64,000 nucleotides of DNA, from NCBI GenBank assembly GCA_036564135.1, contig DATCLC010000069.1, positions 1 to 64,000 of the forward strand. The letters are read 5' to 3'. This document shows positions 57,900 through 64,000 of this stretch, piece by piece (the first letter of the stretch is position 1; each line of letters opens with the position of its first letter). The notes under the pieces are model-generated. The model was not told the origin of the DNA and searched no databases. It saw only the letters and a list, made by a program, of their open reading frames with translations. The DNA is from RSA11 sp036564135 (GTDB lineage Bacteria; Actinomycetota; Thermoleophilia; Solirubrobacterales; 70-9). The translations under genes and the position numbers were made by a program.

Positions 57900-59438
57900 C
57901 TAGACCGGCGTGATCGGGTTGCGCCGCTCCGAGAACTCGCGCCGGCGTCCCTCCGCATGCGAGAAGCGGTGGATCAGCTCGTCGCGCAGCGTGTCCGGCT
58001 CGACCACCGCGTCGACGACGAGTTCCGAGGCGAGCCGCAGGATGTCGATGTCGGCCGCGTACTCCGCGCGCTTCTGCCGCACGAACGCCTCGCGCTCCTC
58101 GGGATCCTCGATCGCCTGGATCTGGTTGGCGAACACCGCGTTCACAGCCGCCTCGGGACCCATGACCGCGATCGAGGCGGTCGGCAGCGCCAACGTGCAA
58201 TCCGGCTCGAACGCGGGCCCCGCCATCGCGTAGAGGCCCGCGCCGTACGCCTTGCGCACGATCACCGAGATCTTCGGCACGGTGGCCTCGGAGACCGCCG
58301 AGATCATCTTCGCCCCGTGCCGGATGATCCCCTGGCGTTCGACCTCGGTGCCGATCATGAAGCCGGGCACGTCGGCGAGGAAGAGCAGCGGCACGTTGAA
58401 CGCGTTGCAGGTGTTGATGAACCGCGCCGCCTTGTCAGCGGAGTCGACGAACAGCACACCGCCCTTGAACTTGGGCTGGTTGGCGACGACGCCGATCGTG
58501 CGCCCGTCGAGGCGCGCGTAGCCGACGACGACCTCCTTCGCCCAGCGCCCGTGCACCTCGAGGAACGAGTCGGCGTCGACGAGCGCCGCGATCAGCTCCT
58601 TGATGTCGAAGGGCGTCTTCTCGTTCTCAGGGACGATCTGCGAGACCGTCCGCTCACTCGCCGGCGCCGCGGGCGGCGCGCCGGGCGCCGGCTCGCGCCA
58701 GTTCTGGGGCATGTACGAGAGATAGCGGCGCGCGAGGTCGATCGCCTCCTCGTCGGAGTCGACCAGGAAATGCCCGCACCCCGACACCCCGGTGTGCATC
58801 TTGGCCCCGCCCATCTCCTCGAGCGTGACCCGCTCGCCGATCACCATCTCCGCCATGCGCGGCGAGCCGAGGTACATCGACGCGTTCCCGTCGCGCATGA
58901 TCACGACGTCGCAGAACGCCGGGATGTAGGCGCCACCAGCCGCCGAGGGGCCGAACAGCATGCAGACCTGCGGCACCCGGCCGGACAGCTTGACCTCGTT
59001 GTAGAAGATGCGGCCCGCGCCGCGGCGCCCGGGAAACATCCGCACCTGGTCGGTGATGCGCGCGCCAGCGGAGTCGACGAGGTAAAGGATCGGGACCTCG
59101 AGCTCGAGCGCGCGCTCCTGGATCCGCAGGATCTTCTCGACCGTCTTCGGGCCCCAGGACCCGGCCTTCACCGTCGGGTCGTTGGCCATGAGCGCGACCG
59201 GCCGGCCGCCCACCGTGCCGATCCCGGTCACCACCCCGTCGGCACCGAGCCCCTCCTGCTCCCAGTTGGCGAGCAGGCCCTCCTCCGCGAAGGAGTCGGG
59301 ATCGACGAGGCGCGCCACGCGCTCGCGCACGGGCAGCTTGCCCTGCGCTGCGGTTTTCTCGCGATGGCGCTCCGGGCCGCCGGCGAGCGCCGCCGCGAGC
59401 GCCTCCTGCAGGCGCTCGCCGTGCTTGATCTCGCTCAT
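57900..59438 (-). CDS. Acyl-CoA carboxylase carboxyltransferase (beta) subunit
   Basis: A 512-residue biotin-dependent carboxyltransferase (propionyl-/methylcrotonyl-type). N-half: GKLPVRERVARLVDPDSF, VALMANDPTVKAGSWGPKTVEKILRIQERALELEVPILYLVDSAGARITDQ, FGPSAAGGAYIPAFCDVVIM. C-half: VVANQPKFKGGVLFVDSADKAARFINTCNAFNVPLLFLADVPGFMIGTEVERQGIIRHGAKM and KAYGAGLYAMAGPAFEPD. The neighbouring HMG-CoA lyase and AACS suggest the leucine route, but propionyl-CoA specificity is possible. ATG 59438 is preceded by TAGACT at 8 nt. Confidence 0.92.
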   Translation of the reverse strand: MSEIKHGERLQEALAAALAGGPERHREKTAAQGKLPVRERVARLVDPDSFAEEGLLANWEQEGLGADGVVTGIGTVGGRPVALMANDPTVKAGSWGPKTVEKILRIQERALELEVPILYLVDSAGARITDQVRMFPGRRGAGRIFYNEVKLSGRVPQVCMLFGPSAAGGAYIPAFCDVVIMRDGNASMYLGSPRMAEMVIGERVTLEEMGGAKMHTGVSGCGHFLVDSDEEAIDLARRYLSYMPQNWREPAPGAPPAAPASERTVSQIVPENEKTPFDIKELIAALVDADSFLEVHGRWAKEVVVGYARLDGRTIGVVANQPKFKGGVLFVDSADKAARFINTCNAFNVPLLFLADVPGFMIGTEVERQGIIRHGAKMISAVSEATVPKISVIVRKAYGAGLYAMAGPAFEPDCTLALPTASIAVMGPEAAVNAVFANQIQAIEDPEEREAFVRQKRAEYAADIDILRLASELVVDAVVEPDTLRDELIHRFSHAEGRRREFSERRNPITPV

Positions 59439-59452
59439 CGAGCGCCAGTCTA
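59436..59452 (-). promoter_or_regulatory. Leaderless -10 box of the carboxyltransferase gene
   Basis: TAGACT (minus strand 59452-59447) stands 8 nt before ATG 59438, no Shine-Dalgarno. The identical TAGACT with the same 8-nt spacing occurs at 62737-62742. Confidence 0.55.
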
Positions 59453-59540
59453 AGCGTCCGCGGCGACCCACCCCGCCGCTGGTCCGCCCCCGGGGACTAG
59501 GCTGCGCGCAGGCGAACGCGACCACTGGGAGGACGGAGAG

Positions 59541-60908
59541 GTGAACGACAGGGTGCGGGTCGACGTGGCCGTCGTCGGCGCCGGGCTCTCCGGGCTCGCC
59601 GCGGCCTGGGAGCTGCGCCAGCTCGGTCACTCGGCGATCGTGCTCGAGGCACGCGACCGGGTCGGCGGCCGGTTGCTGAATCACGAGCTCGGAAACGGCG
59701 CGGTCGTGGAGGTCGGCGGGCAGTGGGTCGGCCCCACGCAACAGGCCGCGCTCGGGCTCGCCGCCGAGCTCGGCCTAAAGACCTACCCGACGCACACAAA
59801 GGGAGCAAGCGTGATCGAGTACCGCGGCCGCGTGCGTCGCTATAGCGGAGAGATCCCCCGCATCAACCCGGTCGTGCTGATCGAGATCGAGCGCGCCCGG
59901 CGCAAGCTCGACCGGATGGCCGCGCAGGTGCCGCTCGCCGCGCCCTGGGAGGCGCGCCAGGCCCAGCGCTGGGACCGGGTCACGTTCGCTCAGTGGTTGC
60001 GCCGCAACGCGTTCACGGGCGGCTCCCGCATGCTCCTGCGCCTCGCGATCCGCAGCGTCTTCGGCACGGAGCCCGAGGACGTCTCCCTGCTGCACGTCCT
60101 CTTCTACATCCACTCCGCGGGTGGCTTCAACATGCTCGTCAACACCGAGGGCGCCGCCCAGGACTCCCGGATCGTGGGCGGCTCCCAGCTTCTTGCGATC
60201 AAGTCCGCCGAGCGCCTGGGCGACGCCGTGCGCTTGAGCGCACCGGTGCGCCGCATCGCGGACACCGGCGACGGCCTCGAACTCAGCACCGACGCCGTCA
60301 CGGTGGAAGCGGAGCGCGCGATCGTCGCCGTCTCCCCCACGCTCGCCGCGCGCATCGAGTACGACCCGCCCCTGCCCGGCCATCGCGACCAGATGACCCA
60401 GCGCATGCCGCAGGGAACGATCATCAAGTGCATGGCCGTCTACGAGGAGCCCTTCTGGCGCGCGGAGGGGCTCAGTGGGATCGGCCTGAGCGACGGCGGC
60501 TCGATCAACGCGATCTTCGACAACACGCCTCACGGCGGCTCGCCGGGCGTGCTGCTCGGCTTCCTGGACGGCCGCGCCGCGCGGATCTGGGGGCAGCGCA
60601 CGGTCGAGGAGCGCCGCGCCGAGGTGACGGGCGTGTTCGCGCGCCTGTTCGGCGAGCGCGCCGCGAAGCCCATCGACTACGTGGAGCGCGCCTGGGCGGA
60701 GGAGCCGTGGTCGCGCGGCTGCTACTCGGGGGCCTTCGGGCCCTCGGGCTGGACGGACTACGGCCCCACCCTGCGCGCTCCCGTCGGGCGCATCCACTGG
60801 GCGGGCACCGAGACCGCGACCGTCTGGAACGGCTACATGGACGGCGCGATCACGGCCGGGCGCCGCGCCGCCGCCGAAGCGGCGGCCGCGCTCGCGGCGA
60901 GCGCCTAG
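59541..60908 (+). CDS. Flavin monoamine oxidase
   Basis: A 455-residue FAD amine oxidase. The N-terminal dinucleotide motif is VAVVGAGLSGLAAAWELRQLGHSAIVLEARDRVGGRL (about 6-42). Also seen are GGQWVGPTQQAALGLAAELGL, the late YVERAWAEEPWSRGCYSGAFGPSGW and GRIHWAGTETATVWNGYMDGAITAGRRAAAE. It oxidises an amine to an aldehyde, NH3 and H2O2; substrate unknown. GGAGGACGGAGAG precedes GTG 59541. It overlaps the convergent DivIVA-like gene by 4 bp. Confidence 0.93.
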   Translation: MNDRVRVDVAVVGAGLSGLAAAWELRQLGHSAIVLEARDRVGGRLLNHELGNGAVVEVGGQWVGPTQQAALGLAAELGLKTYPTHTKGASVIEYRGRVRRYSGEIPRINPVVLIEIERARRKLDRMAAQVPLAAPWEARQAQRWDRVTFAQWLRRNAFTGGSRMLLRLAIRSVFGTEPEDVSLLHVLFYIHSAGGFNMLVNTEGAAQDSRIVGGSQLLAIKSAERLGDAVRLSAPVRRIADTGDGLELSTDAVTVEAERAIVAVSPTLAARIEYDPPLPGHRDQMTQRMPQGTIIKCMAVYEEPFWRAEGLSGIGLSDGGSINAIFDNTPHGGSPGVLLGFLDGRAARIWGQRTVEERRAEVTGVFARLFGERAAKPIDYVERAWAEEPWSRGCYSGAFGPSGWTDYGPTLRAPVGRIHWAGTETATVWNGYMDGAITAGRRAAAEAAAALAASA

Positions 60909-61702
60909 CCGCTCCCGTCCGGCGCCGTGCGGTGCACGGCGGTGTCGACGTCCTCGACCGCGTAGAGCCGCGTCGGCTCCGAGCTGGGGTCCGGCCCCTC
61001 CTCGCCGAGGTCTTGGGCGCCCTCCTCGGGCTCCTCCTCGCCCTCGACGACGTCCGGCTCGGGCTCGCCGACCTCCGCGAACGTGCGCGTCGCCTGCGGG
61101 TCGGCGGGCTCCTCGGCGACGTCGTCGGCCGCGAGCGCGGGCGCGGGTTGCGCCGGGGCCTCCTCCTCGCCGGGCGCGGCCGTTGACCGCAGCGCGTCCG
61201 CGGCCGTCATGAGCTCGTCCGCCAGGCGGGCGATCTCCTCGGCGATCTCGTCGCGCCGCTGCGTCAGCTCCTCCAGGCGGGCGGCGAGCTTGCGACGGCG
61301 CGCGATCGCCTCGTCGACGATGCGCTCGGCCCGGCTTTCGGCCTCGCTCACGATCTCCTCGGCCTTGCGGGACGCCTCGAGCCGGGTCGCGCGCGCCTCC
61401 TCCTCGGCCTCGCGGCGAACCTTCTCGGAGTACTCGCGCGCCTCCTCGCGCAGCTTCTCCGCAGCCTCCTCGGCGGCCGTCAGGATGCCGGCGGTGCGCT
61501 CGCCGACGCGCTCGAGCTCGCGCCGCACGTCCGGCTCCCGGTCGGCGACCGCGCCGGGCGAGGACTGCTCGAGGTAGTCAGCGACGTAGTCGAGCAGCTC
61601 GTGGACCGCGTTGCGGTCGTAACCCCGGATCGCCTGCGGGAACCGGGCCCTGCGCAGCTCCTGGGCGTCGATCTTCTTCGGACGGTCCTTGTGGTTCGCC
61701 AT
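60905..61702 (-). CDS. DivIVA-domain-like coiled-coil protein
   Basis: A 265-residue protein. Residues about 10-45 (IDAQELRRARFPQAIRGYDRNAVHELLDYVADYLEQ) match the DivIVA N-terminal membrane-binding motif. A long coiled coil (about 60-180) follows, rich in EEAAEKLREEAREYSEKVRRE-type heptads, then an acidic, Pro/Ala-rich tail. DivIVA-like proteins mark poles or division sites. GGAGCGAGACGC precedes ATG 61702. Confidence 0.82.
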   Translation of the reverse strand: MANHKDRPKKIDAQELRRARFPQAIRGYDRNAVHELLDYVADYLEQSSPGAVADREPDVRRELERVGERTAGILTAAEEAAEKLREEAREYSEKVRREAEEEARATRLEASRKAEEIVSEAESRAERIVDEAIARRRKLAARLEELTQRRDEIAEEIARLADELMTAADALRSTAAPGEEEAPAQPAPALAADDVAEEPADPQATRTFAEVGEPEPDVVEGEEEPEEGAQDLGEEGPDPSSEPTRLYAVEDVDTAVHRTAPDGSG

Positions 61703-61768
61703 GCGTCTCGCTCCGATCTGTCGCTCCTCGCGGTAGCTACCCGTTCGCCGTCCGCGGTGACCATCCCC

Positions 61769-62707
61769 CTACGTGGGTGGCCGGCTGGTTGCAGCCGCCC
61801 AGCGCACCGGGCCCGCGGTGAGCACGTGCGCTCCCAGCGGGCGGCCCAGCATCTCCTGCACGCGGCGCGAGGCCTCGAGCAGGCGCTCCAGGTCGATCCC
61901 GGTGGCGATCCCCATCTCCTCGAGCATGGAGACCAGATCCTCGCTGGCGATGTTGCCCGTGGAGCCGGGCGGGACGGGGCAGCCGCCGAGCTCACCGAAA
62001 GCCGACTCGAAGGAGTCGACGCCCTGCTCGAGCGCCGCGAGCACGTTCGCGAGCCCCTGCCCGCGGGTGTTGTGGAAGTGCGCGGTGAGCTCCACGCCCT
62101 CGAGGCGCTCGCGCGCGACCGCGAAGAACTCGCCCACCTGGCGCGGGTTCGCCATCCCGGTGGTGTCGCCGAAGGCGATCTCCTCGCAACCCGCCTCGGC
62201 GAGCCGCTCGGCGATCTCCATCACCCGCTCGACCGGCACCTCGCCCTCGTACGGGCAGCCGAAGCTCGTCGAGATCACGCCCTCGCAGCGCAGCCCCTCT
62301 GCCCGGGCGCGCCCGATGACACGCTCCAGGCCCGCGAGCGACTCGGCGATCGAGCGGTTGACGTTGCGCTGGTTGTGCGTCTCGGAGGCCGACAGGAACA
62401 GGTTCACCTCGTCGAAGCGCTCGCGGCGCGCCAGCGCCCGGTCGAGGCCACGCTCGTTCGGGATCAGCACCGAGTACGAGACCCCCGGGCGCTTCTCGTA
62501 GGCGTCGAGCAGCTCCTCGGCGTCCGCGAGCTGCGGGATCACGTCGGGGCGCACGAACGAGGTCAACTCGATGCGCCGAAAGCCGGCGTCCGCCAGCATC
62601 CCAACGAGCCGCGCCTTCTCGGCCGTGGGGATCGTCTCCGGCTCGTTCTGGAAGCCGTCGCGCGGTCCGACCTCACGCAGGCGGACGGCTGACGGGTAGG
62701 AAGCCAT
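61769..62707 (-). CDS. mvaB: Hydroxymethylglutaryl-CoA lyase
   Basis: A 312-residue HMGL-like TIM barrel: VRLREVGPRDGFQNEP (metal/active-site motif), SASETHNQRNVNRSIAESL, GVISTSFGCPYEGEVP, FGDTTGMANP, AHFHNTRGQGLANVLAALEQGVDSFESAFGELGGCPVPPGSTGNIASEDLV with the signature GGCP cysteine. It splits HMG-CoA to acetoacetate and acetyl-CoA, feeding the acetoacetyl-CoA synthetase at 53.9 kb. ATG 62707 follows TATTCT at 8 nt (leaderless). Confidence 0.93.
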   Translation of the reverse strand: MASYPSAVRLREVGPRDGFQNEPETIPTAEKARLVGMLADAGFRRIELTSFVRPDVIPQLADAEELLDAYEKRPGVSYSVLIPNERGLDRALARRERFDEVNLFLSASETHNQRNVNRSIAESLAGLERVIGRARAEGLRCEGVISTSFGCPYEGEVPVERVMEIAERLAEAGCEEIAFGDTTGMANPRQVGEFFAVARERLEGVELTAHFHNTRGQGLANVLAALEQGVDSFESAFGELGGCPVPPGSTGNIASEDLVSMLEEMGIATGIDLERLLEASRRVQEMLGRPLGAHVLTAGPVRWAAATSRPPT

Positions 62708-62753
62708 CACCGCAGAGAATAAGACGCCGCGCCCCATAGACTGCTCGTCCGTG
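62705..62753. promoter_or_regulatory. Divergent leaderless promoter pair
   Basis: Between the HMG-CoA lyase ATG (62707) and the npdG GTG (62751) only 43 nt remain. TATTCT (minus, 62721-62716) and TAGACT (plus, 62737-62742) are each 8 nt from their start codons, so both genes seem leaderless with overlapping promoter regions. Confidence 0.55.
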
Positions 62754-63440
62754 AAGAACGGCGCGATCCCGATCATCGGCGGCACCGGGGCCCTCGGCTG
62801 GGGCCTCGGCCTGCGCTGGGCGCTCGCCGGACGCCCCGTGGTGATCGGCTCGCGCGATGCGGGCCGCGCGCAGGAGGCCGCCCGACGGATCAGCGAGCAG
62901 GCGCCCGACGCCGAGGTTGAGGGGCTCACCAACGAGGAGGCCGCCAAGCAGGGGCCGATCGTCGTGCTCGCCGTGCCCTTCCGCGCCCAGTCGGAGAACC
63001 TGAACAACCTGCGGCCGGTACTCCAGCCCGGGCAGATCCTCGTCGACTGCACCGTGCCGTTGGCCGCGGCGGTGAGCGGGAAGGCGACCCGCACGCTCGG
63101 CGTCTGGCAGGGCTCGGCCGCCCAGCAGGCGCAGGAGATGGTCCCCGAGGGCGTGACCGTCGTGGCCGCCTTCCACACGGTCGGCGCACCGGATCTGGCG
63201 AACCGGGAGAAGGAGCTCGACGAGGACGTCCTGATCTGCGGCGACCGCAAGGCGGACAAGGCGCGCGTGGCCGAGCTCGTCGAGGCGATTCCCGGGCTGC
63301 GCGCGGTCAACGCGGGGCCGCTCGAGATCGCGCGGATCGTCGAGCAGCTCACCCCGCTGCTGATCTCGATCAACGTCCGCTACAAGACGCACGCGGGGAT
63401 CCGCATCACCGGCCTGCCGGACACCGACCACTGGAGCTAG
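62751..63440 (+). CDS. npdG: NADPH-dependent F420 reductase
   Basis: A 229-residue Rossmann protein that transfers hydride between NADPH and coenzyme F420. Motifs: IPIIGGTGALGWGLGLRWALAGRPVVIGSRDAGRA (NADP site, with SRD reading the 2'-phosphate), VVLAVPF, LVDCTVPL, VVAAFHTVGAPDL and GPLEIARIVEQLTPLLISINVRYKTHAGIRITGL. It begins with GTG and is followed after 5 nt by cofD, an F420 biosynthesis gene. Confidence 0.93.
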   Translation: MKNGAIPIIGGTGALGWGLGLRWALAGRPVVIGSRDAGRAQEAARRISEQAPDAEVEGLTNEEAAKQGPIVVLAVPFRAQSENLNNLRPVLQPGQILVDCTVPLAAAVSGKATRTLGVWQGSAAQQAQEMVPEGVTVVAAFHTVGAPDLANREKELDEDVLICGDRKADKARVAELVEAIPGLRAVNAGPLEIARIVEQLTPLLISINVRYKTHAGIRITGLPDTDHWS

Positions 63441-63445
63441 GCCAA

Positions 63446-64000
63446 GTGCGCGTCGTCGTCCTCGCCGGGGGCACGGGCGGCGCCAAGCTGGCCGCCGGGC
63501 TGCAGGACCTGATCGGTTCGGACCTCACCGTGATCGCCAACACGGGCGACGACACGGAGATGCACGGCCTGCGCGTCTGCCCGGACCCCGACCTCGTCAC
63601 CTACTGGCTGGCCGGGCAGATCGATGAGGAGCGCGGCTGGGGCATTCGCGACGACGGCTTCGTGGTCCACGAGCGGCTCGAGCTGCTCGGCGCGCCGGGG
63701 TGGTTCCGACTGTCCGACCGCGACCTCGCCACCTGCCTCTACCGCACCCACTTCCTCGCCGAGGGCGGCACGCTGACCGCGGCGCAGGCGCAGATCGCCC
63801 GCGCGCTCGGGGTGTCCGCGACGGTCCTCCCAGCCTGCGAGGAGCCGATCCGCACCAAGATCCACACCCCCGCAGGCGTGCGCGGGCTGCAGGAGTTCCT
63901 GATCGTCGACGGCGCCTCCGCCCCGATCGAGGGCGTCACCGTCGACGGCCTGCCCGAGGCCCGGCCGACGCCGGAGGTGCGCGCGGCGCTCGCCGAAGCG
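63446..64000 (+). CDS. cofD: 2-phospho-L-lactate (or phosphoenolpyruvate) transferase CofD/FbiA, partial
   Basis: 185 codons are visible before the window ends. MRVVVLAGGTGGAKLAAGLQ, VIANTGDDTEMHGLRVCPDPDLVTYWLAGQIDEERGWG and CEEPIRTKIHTPAGVRGLQEFLI are CofD signatures. The enzyme joins the lactyl/PEP-derived group to the Fo precursor in F420 synthesis. GTG 63446; only 5 nt from npdG, so the two are probably co-transcribed. Confidence 0.92.
   Translation, partial: MRVVVLAGGTGGAKLAAGLQDLIGSDLTVIANTGDDTEMHGLRVCPDPDLVTYWLAGQIDEERGWGIRDDGFVVHERLELLGAPGWFRLSDRDLATCLYRTHFLAEGGTLTAAQAQIARALGVSATVLPACEEPIRTKIHTPAGVRGLQEFLIVDGASAPIEGVTVDGLPEARPTPEVRAALAEA

Overview
The window is a high-GC (roughly 70 percent or more), densely packed bacterial segment with many 4-bp ATGA/GTGA gene overlaps and GTG/TTG starts. 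The gene set (type III glutamine synthetase, F420 genes cofD and npdG, GC-rich gas vesicle locus, HtaA heme proteins, DivIVA-like protein, DosS/DosR-like pair, acyl-CoA carboxylase) points to Actinomycetota, probably a Thermoleophilia/Solirubrobacterales relative. That placement is an inference from gene content; there is no rRNA here.

Layout. 1-3.9 kb: end of mobA, a DUF6457 protein, moaA (molybdenum cofactor) and glnN with a strong terminator. 4.0-11.8 kb: a nine-gene leftward operon for heme/iron acquisition (HtaA, HugZ-like protein, HmuTUV ABC importer, second HtaA-like protein, PKD protein, ExbB/TolQ-like channel, DUF2149) behind a tandem palindromic operator at 11879-11908. 12-21.6 kb: protein kinase, stress-type membrane protein, sigma-70 factor, cold shock protein, DUF488, greA, gdhA and a NarX/NarL-type two-component pair. 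21.7-28.9 kb: gas vesicle cluster with three GvpA-family and three GvpF/L proteins plus GvpG, GvpO and GvpK, flanked by two paralogous Lys/Ser-rich proteins, each behind a sigmaB-like GTTT-N15/16-GGGTA promoter; no gvpN is seen. 29.4-37.9 kb: Rrf2 regulator, flavoprotein, a sulfonate/taurine-type ABC system with two ATPase-permease pairs and one lipoprotein receptor, then divergent amidohydrolase and Rieske genes.

38.0-48.6 kb holds the most interesting find: a block resembling the mycobacterial DosR dormancy regulon in content (Zn alcohol dehydrogenase, two small zinc ribbons, tandem universal stress protein, PEP synthase, CBS protein, DosR-like regulator, DosS-like double-GAF kinase, DUF2267, dodecin, Hsp20). 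Six intergenic copies of a 19-bp palindromic element, best form ATCCGTAGCCACTACGGAT, sit upstream of these genes, with the perfect copy upstream of the regulator gene itself. This looks like a local regulon with its own operator, different from the mycobacterial DosR box.

48.6-52.6 kb: five tRNA genes, two secreted CAP-domain proteins, a membrane protein, a YedK/HMCES homologue and a LAGLIDADG-type protein that starts 6 nt after tRNA-Leu(CAA). 52.6-64 kb: M28-like peptidase, acetoacetyl-CoA synthetase, MTA/SAH deaminase-type amidohydrolase, a compact MTA phosphorylase-like protein, acyl-CoA carboxylase carboxyltransferase, flavin amine oxidase, DivIVA-like protein, HMG-CoA lyase, npdG and the start of cofD. 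Several genes here appear to be read from leaderless transcripts (TANNNT-like -10 box 7-9 nt before the start codon).
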